Source: Myxococcales bacterium
GTDB lineage: Bacteria > Myxococcota_A > Polyangia > Polyangiales > Polyangiaceae
DNA length: 64,000 bases
Direction of reading: 5' to 3'
Assembly: GCA_903642325.1 (NCBI GenBank)
Contig: CAHJWM010000001.1
Span: 244,748 to 308,747, forward strand
The notes beneath the pieces were generated by a model. It did not search any database. It was not told the origin of the DNA and saw nothing but the letters and a program-made list of their open reading frames with translations. The position numbers were made by a program, and so were the translations under genes. The first letter of the stretch is position 1. Every line of letters begins with the position of its first letter. Shown one piece after another: positions 9,021 through 17,921 of this stretch.

Positions 9021-10319
9021 ATGGGCGCGCGCACTGGCTTGGCCTGGACCGCTCTGTGGCTAGCGGTCGGTGCGTGCGAGGATAGAAAGAGCACCGCACA
9101 GCATGCGAACGAGCCGAGCCCGAACGCCAATATCCTGCCGGCACCGCTGGCGAGTGGTGTCGACACACCAGCGGGCGACAAGGCCGAGGACGCCGGTCAT
9201 CGGGAGCCAGCTCGGCTGAGCGATGCTGGTTTAGACGCAGCTCCGCCCGACCCGCCCCATGCGCTGCGTGAAGATCAGCCGTTGCCTAACGAAGCGCCCC
9301 GCGAAAGTAGCGGGTTGACCCTGATCGCGCGTTTTCGCTGGTTGGACGCGGTGGGCCCGGCGCGTGTTCCAGAGCTGAATGCCGAGGGGCTGCAGCGAGC
9401 TCGCGATGCTGTCGGCTTCGACGTGGTCATCGATCTCGCTGGCGGCCGCATGCGGTTTGCCTTTGCCTCGCGGGCGTTCACGCTGCCCCTCGGCAGTGAG
9501 TTGCATGCGCGCGACGACCTGTACGGCCACGCGCTCTCTTGGCCCGACCACACGATGTATACGGTGCTCATGCCGGGCGCGCTGCGCAGTGTGTTCTCCG
9601 AGCAACGCGCCGACGTCGTGCCCTTGGTGCGAGCGCGCGTCAGCGAGCTTGCGGGGGGCTCCTTGTTTGCGCTGAGCACGGAGCGGGCCGAGCTCAGCAC
9701 GCCTACGGGTAAGCTCGAAATAGAGCAGGGTCGGGCCAACAACCCTTTGCCGGCGAACTCGGCGTGGGCAAGCGGGGCGAGCCTTTGCCACCTGTTGGTC
9801 GAGCTCGTGGATGCCTCTCCGACGAGCCCCGTGTGCCGATTCGATCTCGTGCCCCTACGCGCGGAGTACAGTTGGCCGAACGGCGAGCACATCGCGTTCG
9901 AAGTGGCGCGGCTCACGCGACGAGCCGACCTCAGTCCGAGCCTGCTCGCCATGCCGCCGTCTGGCGCGCAATTCCGACAGAGCGAGCTGCCACCATCACC
10001 CCCGAACGCGCTGCTTTCGAACAGCGAGCTCTCGGAATTCCGGTTGCGACCGGCCGCTCGCACCGAGCGTCTCGATCCGGTCGCGCCAAAGACCGGCATG
10101 TTACTCGCGAATCATGGTGATAGCCTGCGTTACGTCAGCATCGACGGCGCATTGGTAGCTCGTCTGCCGCCTGGAGCAGAGCTAGCGCTGCTCGGACTGC
10201 GCGCGGGAAAATATCAGGTCGCCGTGCGGAATTTCTTTAGCTCGGAGGATACCCGGCTCTCGACGGTGGAGGTCCCGGCGCGGCTTTGGTTGGGCGATGA
10301 GCCCGACAAGGCGCATTGA
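9021..10319 (+). CDS. Predicted lipoprotein, unknown function
   Basis: A 432-residue protein starting with a signal sequence TGLAWTALWLAVGAC (lipobox VGAC) and an Asp/Pro/Ser-rich linker to about residue 90. The rest looks globular, with no domain I recognise. It has repeated short beta-rich stretches and a C-terminal segment (LPPGAELALLGLRAGKYQVAVRNFF) reminiscent of small beta-sandwich or PEGA-like folds. The ATG at 9021 follows the rimI stop by two bases; a TTG at 9015 is the alternative. Tight spacing suggests it is translated with rimI, though no functional link is obvious. Confidence 0.7.
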   Translation: MGARTGLAWTALWLAVGACEDRKSTAQHANEPSPNANILPAPLASGVDTPAGDKAEDAGHREPARLSDAGLDAAPPDPPHALREDQPLPNEAPRESSGLTLIARFRWLDAVGPARVPELNAEGLQRARDAVGFDVVIDLAGGRMRFAFASRAFTLPLGSELHARDDLYGHALSWPDHTMYTVLMPGALRSVFSEQRADVVPLVRARVSELAGGSLFALSTERAELSTPTGKLEIEQGRANNPLPANSAWASGASLCHLLVELVDASPTSPVCRFDLVPLRAEYSWPNGEHIAFEVARLTRRADLSPSLLAMPPSGAQFRQSELPPSPPNALLSNSELSEFRLRPAARTERLDPVAPKTGMLLANHGDSLRYVSIDGALVARLPPGAELALLGLRAGKYQVAVRNFFSSEDTRLSTVEVPARLWLGDEPDKAH

Positions 10320-10328
10320 CCCGCCCGC

Positions 10329-10916
10329 TCAAGAGTCGAGTTGGCGCCCGCCCGCTTCGTAGTCTTCTGCACTAAACTCCGTCTCTTCGTAGCCCGAGGC
10401 CACGAGCCTCGAGTGCAGGGCTTCGGTGGCTATCTCAATCACTTCGAAGCGCGTGGAAAACGAAAAATACTCGTCTTCGGGCAGGGGCGGGAGCGCGGTC
10501 AAACGCTGTTCCAAAAAGTCGTGCTCTTCCGGCGCGACACGCAGCATGGAACGCGGGCCGTCATGCTCGGTGCCCGAAAACAGCGCGTCGTAGGCGATGC
10601 CGATTGGGTTGAACCACAAGAACACTGCCGTCGAGCAGATCGACCAGTCATGAACGTTTGCGGTTGGGACGCGCCAGAAGCCAGTCAGCCGCGCCCGTAC
10701 CAGCTCACCAAAGTACGAGCCGGCGGCCCGCGCAATCAGCGGTGCGAGCTCGGGCCGCTCACGGATAGTTTCGCGAGACAACGTTGCGTAATGATCGAGT
10801 AGCGGCAGGGTCTCCGGGGTGAAATCCAGCTCGACGTGTAACGCGCGCCTCACGTATTCGAGGCAGGCAGTGACGTAGTCCGGAATGGGCTCGGGGGGCG
10901 GTTGATAGTCGGGCAT
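10329..10916 (-). CDS. Conserved-looking hypothetical protein
   Basis: A 195-residue soluble protein that I do not recognise. It contains a helical N-terminal half (PDYVTACLEYVRRALHVELD and FTPETLPLLDHYATLSRE), a Trp-rich centre (GFWRVPTANVHDWSICSTAV) and an acidic C-terminus. There is no signal peptide or membrane segment. The ATG at 10916 is preferred to one at 10961 because the extra residues are low complexity. It converges with the lipoprotein gene and is divergent from the phosphoesterase gene at 11116. Amino-acid composition is balanced and unlike the shadow frames, supporting a real gene. Confidence 0.6.
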   Translation of the reverse strand: MPDYQPPPEPIPDYVTACLEYVRRALHVELDFTPETLPLLDHYATLSRETIRERPELAPLIARAAGSYFGELVRARLTGFWRVPTANVHDWSICSTAVFLWFNPIGIAYDALFSGTEHDGPRSMLRVAPEEHDFLEQRLTALPPLPEDEYFSFSTRFEVIEIATEALHSRLVASGYEETEFSAEDYEAGGRQLDS

Positions 10917-11115
10917 CGCGCTGGCAGACCGTTTTGAGACACTCGGAGGCCCCGAGCCCATGCCCGATTCGACCGAGCGAAGCCAGCAAAGACCTGAACA
11001 AGGCCTAGATTGCCCGTCTTCGTCGAAAACGGCGTTCCACTTTCGCCGGAAGGTGAGCGCGCCGAATACGCGGCCTTGGGTTCCTGAGCGAGCGTGTTAC
11101 GCTGGAAAGTCTCCC

Positions 11116-11853
11116 ATGCGACTCGGCATCCTGAGCGATATCCACGCAAACTACGAAGCGTTGAGCGCCGTGGTCGAAGCCTTCAAGCGCGAAGAGATCG
11201 ACAAGTACTATTGCCTTGGCGATACCGTAGGTTATGGCGGCTCGCCCAATGAGTGCGCGGACATCGTGCGGAATCTGGTGGAAGCCACGATCTTGGGTAA
11301 CCACGACGCCGCCGTCGCTGGCCGTATGGACTACTCGTATTATTACGAGGCCGCACGGCATGCTCTAGACACCCATGCGCAGCTCCTGTCAGACGAGAAC
11401 ATGAGCTGGCTCAAGGCTCTGCCCTACCAGATTAAGTTCGATGAAATCGGCGTACACCTGTGCCACGGCTCGCCGGTCCGCCTAGAAGAGTTCGAGTACA
11501 TCTTTGCGCCCGAGCAGGCGCGTGAATGTCTGCCGATTTTCGACGAGCTGGGTCACATCACCCTGATCGGCCATTCGCACCTTTGTAAGGTGTTCGCGCT
11601 CACCAAGAGCTCGGTCGAAGAGCTGCCCCCCATCGACTTCGAGCTGCAACCCGATCGAAAGTACATCGTGAGTGTGGGCTCGGTCGGTCAACCCCGAGAC
11701 TACGACAACCGCGCGAGCTACACGCTCTACGACTCGGACCGTAAACGCTTCGAGTTCAAGCGCGTGGAGTACGATATCGAGACGGCGGCGGACAAAGTGC
11801 TGCGCGCGAAGCTCGAGCGGAATTTCGCGCACCGCTTGTTCATTGGAGTTTGA
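11116..11853 (+). CDS. Metallophosphoesterase family protein
   Basis: A 245-residue calcineurin-like phosphoesterase. All metal-ligand motifs are present in order: SDIHAN near the N-terminus, GDTVGYG, GNHDAA, CHGSP and GHSH (with HLCKVF after it). The second motif, GDTVGYGGSPNEC, is the hallmark of a bacterial subgroup of unknown substrate, related to YfcE/ApaH-like enzymes. It probably binds two metal ions and cleaves a phosphomonoester or diester. The ATG at 11116 has GGAAAG upstream and starts directly at MRLGILSDIH; the longer open frame upstream has no family similarity. Confidence 0.88.
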   Translation: MRLGILSDIHANYEALSAVVEAFKREEIDKYYCLGDTVGYGGSPNECADIVRNLVEATILGNHDAAVAGRMDYSYYYEAARHALDTHAQLLSDENMSWLKALPYQIKFDEIGVHLCHGSPVRLEEFEYIFAPEQARECLPIFDELGHITLIGHSHLCKVFALTKSSVEELPPIDFELQPDRKYIVSVGSVGQPRDYDNRASYTLYDSDRKRFEFKRVEYDIETAADKVLRAKLERNFAHRLFIGV

Positions 11854-11883
11854 ACGCAGCGGCGAGTGGCCGCCGACCGACCG

Positions 11884-13425
11884 CTACTGCGCTATCGACC
11901 ACGCCGTGCTCGTCGGCGTGTCACTCAAGGTCACGCCCAGCGCCAAAAGCTCGTCGCGGATGGCATCGCCAGCAGCGAAGTCCCTATTTTTTCGAGCCTC
12001 GGCGCGACCGGCCACCTTTTCCTCGATCGCCGCTGCAGTTAGACCGCGGAGGGCCATGCGCCGGGTCTGCGCGCGGGCAAAATACGCTTCTGGCGTCGCG
12101 TGCATGAGCCCGAGATCCAGTCCGACCTTGGCCATCGCCACCAAGATCTGATGGGCTAGAAAGCCGGCAATGCCCTGAAAGCCGACGTCCTTCGTGCGCT
12201 TCTTCGCGAGATCGCAGGCTTCGTTGGCGGCTTGTGCCATCTCACCCAGGGCGGCGAGAGCCACGGGCGTGTTCAGGTCATCGTCTAACGCTTCCTCGCA
12301 GGCACGCTCGGCGTTGGCGACGCGTTCCCGAAACGGCACGAGCTCCGCTGGCAACTTCGCCGTCGGCGTCACCGCCGCCGCGACCAGCTCACGAAGACGC
12401 TGCAAGGCTCCGTATACGTAATCGACGCGCCGTTCCGCTTCATCGACGCCCGGAAAGACGACGCGGCCGGAAGTCAGCGTCTCGGTATCGAATTGCAAGG
12501 GTCCGCGATACTGCGCGCCGAGCAAGAACCAGCGAAAGCCCTCCGCGTCATTGCGCTCCAATACGTCGCTCACGGTTACGAAGTTGCCGAGCGATTTGCT
12601 CATCTTCTGCTTGTCGACGTTGACGAAGCCGTTGTGCATCCACAGCTTCGCGAGCGGGCCTTCCCCAGGGTGAGCAGCCTCGCTCTGCGCGACCTCGTTC
12701 TCGTGATGCGGGAAGATCAGATCCATGCCTCCCGCGTGCACGTCGAAGCCGTGACCCAGGTAATGGCCGCACATTGCGGAGCACTCGATGTGCCAGCCCG
12801 GGCGGCCGCGACCAAACGGGCTTTCCCAGCCCCATTCATCCGGTCCGCAACTCTTCCAGAGTGCGAAATCGAGCGGGTCGTGCTTGTCGCTATCGCGCTC
12901 CACGCGCGCGCCAGCGATCAGATCGTCGATGCGGCGGCGCGACAACTTGCCGTAGGCCTCGAAGGAACGCACCGCGAAGTAGATGTCTTTTTGGCCCGGT
13001 TCGGGCTCGATCGCGTAGGCACTACCGTTTTGCAACAAGGTCGCCGTGAGCTCGAAGATTTGCGTCAAATGGTCGCTGACTCGCGGTTCGTGATCGGGCG
13101 TCAAGCAACCGACCGCGCGCATTTGCTCCTGGTAAACGGTCGCCATGCGCCCCGACAGCGCTAATGGATCCTCGCCGTTTTTTTTGGCACGAGCCAAAAT
13201 TTTATCGTCGACATCGGTGATGTTCCGGACGTAGCTCACCGCGTGACCTTGATTGCGCAGGCGTCGCACGAGTAGGTCGGGGGCGAGGGCGGCCCGGGCA
13301 TGGCCCGCGTGTGGCACGTCGTACACCGTCGGTCCGCAACAGTAGATGGTGACCCGATCCGCCTTCGGAGTAAGCTCCTCGATCGAGCGGGTGAGGGTAT
13401 TATAGAGCCGCGGAAACGAAGCCAT
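11884..13425 (-). CDS. cysS: Cysteine--tRNA ligase
   Basis: Class I synthetase, 513 residues. The N-terminal zinc ligand Cys is in YCCGPTVYDVPHAGHARAAL, which also contains the HIGH-equivalent PHAGH. The second zinc Cys is in WHIECSAM and the His/Glu ligands in FPHHENEVAQSE. The KMSKS loop is KQKMSKSLGNF, followed by a helical DALR-type C-terminal domain. It charges tRNA-Cys. The ATG at 13425, with GGATCTCAG upstream, is chosen over 13476, which would overlap the rhomboid gene. It follows that gene by 41 bases, so the two are probably cotranscribed. Confidence 0.95.
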   Translation of the reverse strand: MASFPRLYNTLTRSIEELTPKADRVTIYCCGPTVYDVPHAGHARAALAPDLLVRRLRNQGHAVSYVRNITDVDDKILARAKKNGEDPLALSGRMATVYQEQMRAVGCLTPDHEPRVSDHLTQIFELTATLLQNGSAYAIEPEPGQKDIYFAVRSFEAYGKLSRRRIDDLIAGARVERDSDKHDPLDFALWKSCGPDEWGWESPFGRGRPGWHIECSAMCGHYLGHGFDVHAGGMDLIFPHHENEVAQSEAAHPGEGPLAKLWMHNGFVNVDKQKMSKSLGNFVTVSDVLERNDAEGFRWFLLGAQYRGPLQFDTETLTSGRVVFPGVDEAERRVDYVYGALQRLRELVAAAVTPTAKLPAELVPFRERVANAERACEEALDDDLNTPVALAALGEMAQAANEACDLAKKRTKDVGFQGIAGFLAHQILVAMAKVGLDLGLMHATPEAYFARAQTRRMALRGLTAAAIEEKVAGRAEARKNRDFAAGDAIRDELLALGVTLSDTPTSTAWSIAQ

Positions 13426-13466
13426 CTGAGATCCGATTGTACCCGGGCGCCGGGACCATGAAACCC

Positions 13467-14237
13467 CTAACGCCAAGAGTCCCAGCGGCCCGGCCCTGGG
13501 CCGGGTAAACCGGAGCCCCCGGAGGCGCGCGGGAGCCCGTAACGGTTACGGGAGCTCACGTGCCGAAAGCCAGAAAAGGCGGAGACTTGCGCGCGCTCGC
13601 GTCCAATCATCATCGGTCGAACCGCGAGCACGCCCGCCAAAAACCCACCGATATGCTCGAAGAACGCCACGCCGCCGGGCGAGTCGAGCCCGAGGGCGGA
13701 CAAGCCGCCCGTCAACTGCAGCACGAACCAAAACCCGATCACCACCCACGCCGGCCACACCATGAAGAAGAAGCCCATGAACACGGTCACCGGAATGCGC
13801 GGATAAAGCACCAAGTAAGCGCCCATCACGCCCGCAATCGCGCCGGAGGCGCCGACCACGGGCACGCCGCTACCCGGGCCCGTCATCACCTGAGCCGCGC
13901 CGGCGCAAACTCCGCACAATAAAAAGAACGCAAAGTAACGACGGTGACCGATCACATCCTCGACGTTGTCGCCGAAGATCCAGAGGAAGAGCATGTTGCC
14001 GGCCAAATGCCCGAAGCCGCCATGCATGAAAATGCTCGTAAAGAGCGTGAATGCTTCGCCCGACGGGTCGGCGGAAATACGGGAAGGCACGAGCCCATAA
14101 CCCGCCACGACGTAGGAGTCGCCCCGGTTGGCAATCAGCCAAGACTCGAGCACGAACGCCAGCACATTCACGGCGATCAATGCGTAGTTGACATACGGAG
14201 TGGTCCGCGTCGGGTTCTGGTCGCTGACCGGGATCAT
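13467..14237 (-). CDS. Rhomboid-family intramembrane serine protease
   Basis: A 256-residue protein with about six or seven transmembrane helices. Rhomboid motifs are clear: loop-1 motif FMHGGFGHLAGNMLFLWIFG, the catalytic Ser in VVGASGAIAGVMGAYL, and the catalytic His in FFEHIGGFLAG. A long basic, Gly/Ser-rich C-terminal tail follows the last helix. Rhomboids cleave transmembrane substrates within the bilayer. Its ATG overlaps the stop of a small upstream reading frame (ATGA), and cysS follows 41 bases downstream. The substrate cannot be read from the sequence. Confidence 0.92.
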   Translation of the reverse strand: MIPVSDQNPTRTTPYVNYALIAVNVLAFVLESWLIANRGDSYVVAGYGLVPSRISADPSGEAFTLFTSIFMHGGFGHLAGNMLFLWIFGDNVEDVIGHRRYFAFFLLCGVCAGAAQVMTGPGSGVPVVGASGAIAGVMGAYLVLYPRIPVTVFMGFFFMVWPAWVVIGFWFVLQLTGGLSALGLDSPGGVAFFEHIGGFLAGVLAVRPMMIGRERAQVSAFSGFRHVSSRNRYGLPRASGGSGLPGPGPGRWDSWR

Positions 14238-14386
14238 CGGCGCAACGACTTTACCCTGAATTCGTCCCCGAGCCCGAGCCCCGCGTTGAAGTGCGGCGAT
14301 GAATCGCGAAGGTCGATGCCAAGGCCGCGCGACGAGCGGTCTTGCTTGCGTATTTTTTTCTGACTAGCGTCACTCGCGGTCGTCAT
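14234..14386 (-). CDS. Possible 50-residue basic protein upstream of rhomboid
   Basis: A short frame starting MTTASDASQKKIRKQDRSSR and ending in EFRVKSLRR. Its TGA stop overlaps the rhomboid ATG as ATGA, an arrangement usual for translational coupling. It is basic and predicted soluble, with no known domain. No strong ribosome binding site is seen upstream, and the region could instead be the untranslated leader of the rhomboid gene. Confidence 0.35.
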   Translation of the reverse strand: MTTASDASQKKIRKQDRSSRGLGIDLRDSSPHFNAGLGLGDEFRVKSLRR

Positions 14387-14494
14387 TGGGTTATCGCGCC
14401 GAGCGCGGCGTGACGCGCGCCCAGCCGCGGCAAAAGTGGTTGCCGGCCGAAGAGCGGTGCTAAGCTTTCGGTCCCGCCCGCGGCAAGATCGGTC

Positions 14495-14932
14495 ATGAGC
14501 ACACAACGCGTCTTCACCATATCGGAGGTCAACGCGCTGATTCCCGCGCTCTCTTCGCTGGTTGGTGATCAATTGCGCGAGCAGAGCGACATCGAGCATG
14601 GTCTTGCCGAGCTCACGCGCTTGTCGGGCTCTTCGCCGGATTCACTCGAGGCCACAGCCGACGACCGCAAAGACGTCCTGAAACTGAAGCGCGAGCTAAA
14701 AAAGCGCATTCAGCGCTACGAAGCCGGCTGGGCCCGCGTCCAAAGCTTGGGCGGAGTGATCAAGGATCCTCAAATCGGCTTGGTGGATTTCTACGGGCGC
14801 GTGGGTGAGAAGTTGGTTTGGCTGTGCTGGCGATACGGTGAGGACAGCCTGGGTTATTACCACGACCTCGAATCCGGATATCCGAGCCGGCGTCCACTCA
14901 CCGCGGAAGTCCGCCGTCATCTTCTGAATTAG
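14495..14932 (+). CDS. DUF2203 family protein
   Basis: A 145-residue soluble protein matching the DUF2203 pattern. It starts with an N-terminal helix (FTISEVNALIPALSSLVGDQ), followed by a long charged helical hairpin. The conserved C-terminal block is QSLGGVIKDPQIGLVDFYGR then EKLVWLCWRYGE and a Gly-Tyr-Tyr-His-Asp motif. The family is widespread but has no assigned function. The stop lies ten bases before folE, so the two are probably in one operon with the downstream dehydrogenase. Confidence 0.88.
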   Translation: MSTQRVFTISEVNALIPALSSLVGDQLREQSDIEHGLAELTRLSGSSPDSLEATADDRKDVLKLKRELKKRIQRYEAGWARVQSLGGVIKDPQIGLVDFYGRVGEKLVWLCWRYGEDSLGYYHDLESGYPSRRPLTAEVRRHLLN

Positions 14933-14942
14933 CCCGAGCTCA

Positions 14943-15533
14943 ATGCCTGTCGATCGAACAGCCGCGGTCCGCGCTATCAGTGACTTTTTGAGCGCGCTGG
15001 GTTTCGACCCGACGACCCACGCGGAGCTCGCCGATACACCGGAGCGCGTGACAGAGGCGTTCAGTGACGACTTGCTCCGCGGCCAGGGCGTGGATCTGGG
15101 CAAGCTCGTGCGGAGCGGCGCCAGCGCCGCGCCGCTCGTGGCGAGAGCCGGCCCCGTTTCGATCAGCGAGATCGCAGTGGCGACGGTCTGCCCGCACCAT
15201 CTGCTGCCTGCCCTCGGCGTTGCCCACGTAGTCTATTTGCCCGGCGAAAGCCTGCTCGGCATCGGGACGATCGCGGCTTTAGTGGACGCTTGCGCTCGCA
15301 GGCTCACACTGCAAGAGGCAATCGGCGAGCGCGTGGTGGGGGCGTTGATGGAGCACGCCGGAGCGCGCGGCGCATACTGCGAGCTGGCGCTGGAGCATGC
15401 GTGCCTGCGCGCCCGCGGCGAGCGGCAGGCCGCAGCGGTCGTACGGAGCTCAGCGCGCGCGGGCGAGCTCGCGGGGCCCAACGGGCTACGCGAGCTCGTG
15501 CTCGCACTCGGCCGTTCACAGGCCGCGCTTTGA
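14943..15533 (+). CDS. folE: GTP cyclohydrolase I, divergent
   Basis: A 196-residue protein of the FolE (GCYH-IA) family, which opens GTP to dihydroneopterin triphosphate at the head of tetrahydrofolate and pterin synthesis. The zinc site is present: Cys and His of TVCPHHLLPALGVAHVVYLP and the Cys of EHACLRARG, which also holds the general acid/base His and conserved Arg. The middle helix region GIGTIAALVDACARRLTLQE corresponds to the oligomer/GTP-binding segment of the family. The usual CEHH reads CPHH here, a substitution next to the metal site. It ends in a four-base TTGA overlap with the dehydrogenase gene. Confidence 0.78.
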   Translation: MPVDRTAAVRAISDFLSALGFDPTTHAELADTPERVTEAFSDDLLRGQGVDLGKLVRSGASAAPLVARAGPVSISEIAVATVCPHHLLPALGVAHVVYLPGESLLGIGTIAALVDACARRLTLQEAIGERVVGALMEHAGARGAYCELALEHACLRARGERQAAAVVRSSARAGELAGPNGLRELVLALGRSQAAL

Positions 15534-16216
15534 CCTCCGTGCTGATCACCGGCGCGAGCCGCGGCATCGGGCGGGCGACGGCTCTCGCCTGCGCCACGCG
15601 CGGAGTGAAGTTGGGGTTGCTCGGCCGTGCGTCCCTGGAGCAGCACGAGACGCTGAGCTCGTGCTTGAAACAAGGCGCAGCGCGCGCGCTCGATCTGACC
15701 GCGGATGCCACGGACGCGCCGCAGCTGGAGCGCGCGGCGAGCGAATTTTTGACGGCGTATGGCGCGCCGGACGCGCTCATTCACAACGCCGGTATCGCTC
15801 GGCGCACGCGGCTCGAAGACACGACGCTCGCGTCCTGGAACGAGCAGCTGAGCGTCAATCTGACGGCGCCCTTCGTGCTCACCCGCGCGCTCTTACCGGC
15901 GATGCGCGAGCGCGGCAGTGGGCGCATCTTGTTCGTCGGCAGCATCTCTTCGACGCTGGGAACGGCAAACCTGGCCGGCTACTGCGCAGCTAAGTGGGGC
16001 ATCGTAGGATTGATGAAGAGCCTCGCCGAAGAGCTGAGTGACAGCGGACTAATGACGTGCGCAATTCTCCCGGGATCCGTCGACACCCGCATGCTGCAAG
16101 GCAGTGGCTTTGCACCGCGCATGACCGCGGATTCCGTCGCGCTCACCCTCCTCCACTACGCCCTCGACGCCTCGCTGGCCCACAACGGTGCCAGCATAGA
16201 AATGTTCGGAGTTTGA
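15530..16216 (+). CDS. Short-chain dehydrogenase/reductase
   Basis: A 228-residue classical SDR. The nucleotide motif is VLITGASRGIGRATALA, the NAG motif is in ALIHNAGIARRTRLED, a catalytic Ser is in FVGSISST, and YxxxK is in GYCAAKWGIVG. The PG motif, ILPGSVDTRML, is also present. The family reduces or oxidises carbonyl/alcohol groups with NAD(P)H. The start is TTG 15530 within the folE stop (TTGA), or GTG 15539; either begins directly at the Rossmann motif. Overlap with folE suggests a pterin or folate-related carbonyl as substrate (inference only). Confidence 0.85.
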   Translation: MTSVLITGASRGIGRATALACATRGVKLGLLGRASLEQHETLSSCLKQGAARALDLTADATDAPQLERAASEFLTAYGAPDALIHNAGIARRTRLEDTTLASWNEQLSVNLTAPFVLTRALLPAMRERGSGRILFVGSISSTLGTANLAGYCAAKWGIVGLMKSLAEELSDSGLMTCAILPGSVDTRMLQGSGFAPRMTADSVALTLLHYALDASLAHNGASIEMFGV

Positions 16217-16277
16217 AGGGCCCGTCACAGTTCGGGACAGGGGCCTCGACCAGCGACATTTATGTTGCGATGAGAGA

Positions 16278-16356
16278 GGGCCCGCCACACCCGCTTTTCT
16301 CTACCGTTGCTCCCTTCCGGGCCTGGCGGGGTTCGAGTTGCGCTGTCGGCGGACCC
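16278..16356 (-). ncRNA. ffs: Signal recognition particle RNA (4.5S-type)
   Basis: On the minus strand the core carries the diagnostic helix 8 sequence CAGGCCCGGAAGGGAGCA (16312-16329), with the GGAA tetraloop and the asymmetric internal loop bound by Ffh. The ends pair as GGGTCCGCC/GGCGGGCCC (9 bp, one G-T), giving one long hairpin of about 79 nt. This is a little shorter than the roughly 100 nt usual for the small bacterial form, so the true ends may extend outward. The rest of the 16217-16511 gap shows no gene. Confidence 0.9.
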
Positions 16357-16511
16357 ACAGATTCAGTGACGAACGAGGGCATAGCGCACGCGGGTTAGTC
16401 TGCCAAGCGCCGAGCGCGCGGCCACGCGGGCGGCTGGTAGGCCGCGTCTGGTGAGGAGCACCTGAAACCGGGCTACATTTGAAAGCGGGCAGTACTGGCG
16501 CTGATTGGCTG

Positions 16512-17903
16512 ATGAGCGATTCCCAAAGACCAAAACCTGCGTTCGGCGGTAACGAGATTCCCGACCTCGTCCTCGACCCGGTGCCGCGACCGTCGCTCGA
16601 CGCAGCTAGATCGGACGCCCGTGGCGCTGGCCGTAACGACCCCGATCTTTTCTACGAAGAGGGCGGCGAGACGATGAGCCTTGCCATCGAGCTCGACCAA
16701 GACGCCGGGTACGGAAAAATCGAGTTCGGTGATACGATCGAGCTCGACGCGCCGGGCCTAGCGCTCGAGCCCGCGGGTCAGTTTGCCTTGCTCGACCCTG
16801 CGCCGCGTCCCGGGGCCGCCCGGCGCGGGAGCGTCGGAAACGCTGCCGGCTGGCCCTCGGGGCGAGCACCGGACAGCGGCACGCTGGAGATCGATCCGGT
16901 CGAAATTTCGATCGCCGGCGACTACGGCCCAGCGCCGGACAACGCGCTGCTAACTCCGCTCTACGCCTACCGCGTATTTATCCGGCGACGTCAGCTCGAG
17001 CGACGCTTGGCGCGGCTGGCTACCGCACGCGACAGCGCGGAATTCGAGCGCGAAACCGTGCTCGCCGAGCTGGCTCGCGAGCTGCGCGCGGCGGCTGAGC
17101 AGGTCCCGGAGCTGCGCCAATGTTTGACGCCCGTCGTCGAGCTCGAACAGCTCGCCGGCCAGCGCGGGCAAGCGCTGTCCTCGCTCACCGCGGAGCTTGG
17201 CGAACAAGGCGCACAGTTCGATGCTGAGCTGACTCGCAGTGCAGAACGAGTGAGCGCCCAAAAAATAATCGCTCACCAAGCCGAAGCGGCGCGGGCCGAG
17301 CGCGAGCTTCTTCTCGAACGCGGCGAAGCAAAGCGCAAGCGCGTCCTGATCGAGATCCGCGCGCTGACTCACACGGCTACCCAAAAGCTCGGCACCGCGG
17401 GGGGACAAATCCCCGAAGCGGAAGCAGCGCAGCTCGTCCTCCTGCGTCAGCGCGCGGAAACGATGCAGCCCGAGATCGCGCAGGCCCGGGCGGACCACGA
17501 GCTGACGAGGCAAGCGCTTGCGCGCGCCGAAGCGGGGCTCGAGGCAGAGCAACGAGCCGAACGCGGCGTGCTACGCGGGAAGCAGGCGCTGACCGAGCAG
17601 TATCGGAAAGAGCTCGATGCTCGCCGTGTCGGCCTCGTCGAAAGCGAGCAAAGACAGCGCCAGGCCTTGGCTGAGCTCGGCCGCGCCGTGCTCGGAGCGC
17701 GCGGCCGGGTGCCCATCGCCATGCCCTGGCTCGAGAGGGTGCAAAGCAGCAGCGCGCGCGCCGACCAAGCCATCGTTCGCCATGAAACGGAGCGGCGCGC
17801 GCTGCACGCTTATGATCGGAATCGCGTCAAGCAAGGCGTGCGGCTCGTCTGCACCGCTTTGGTTCTAACCTTGCTGCTCATTTCGTTGAAGCTCGCACTG
17901 TGA
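16512..17903 (+). CDS. Coiled-coil protein with C-terminal membrane anchor
   Basis: A 463-residue protein. The first 140 residues are acidic and low complexity. A long helical, heptad-like region follows, rich in Glu, Arg, Ala and Gln (from about RRRQLERRLARLATARD to GKQALTEQYRKELDARR). It ends in a single hydrophobic segment, LVCTALVLTLLLISLKLAL, at the extreme C-terminus. That topology suggests a tail-anchored inner-membrane protein with a large cytoplasmic coiled coil. No catalytic domain is recognised. The ATG at 16512 is the natural start; an in-frame start at 16479 is possible. Function unknown. Confidence 0.75.
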   Translation: MSDSQRPKPAFGGNEIPDLVLDPVPRPSLDAARSDARGAGRNDPDLFYEEGGETMSLAIELDQDAGYGKIEFGDTIELDAPGLALEPAGQFALLDPAPRPGAARRGSVGNAAGWPSGRAPDSGTLEIDPVEISIAGDYGPAPDNALLTPLYAYRVFIRRRQLERRLARLATARDSAEFERETVLAELARELRAAAEQVPELRQCLTPVVELEQLAGQRGQALSSLTAELGEQGAQFDAELTRSAERVSAQKIIAHQAEAARAERELLLERGEAKRKRVLIEIRALTHTATQKLGTAGGQIPEAEAAQLVLLRQRAETMQPEIAQARADHELTRQALARAEAGLEAEQRAERGVLRGKQALTEQYRKELDARRVGLVESEQRQRQALAELGRAVLGARGRVPIAMPWLERVQSSSARADQAIVRHETERRALHAYDRNRVKQGVRLVCTALVLTLLLISLKLAL

Positions 17904-17921
17904 GCCGACGGCTCGTGATGG

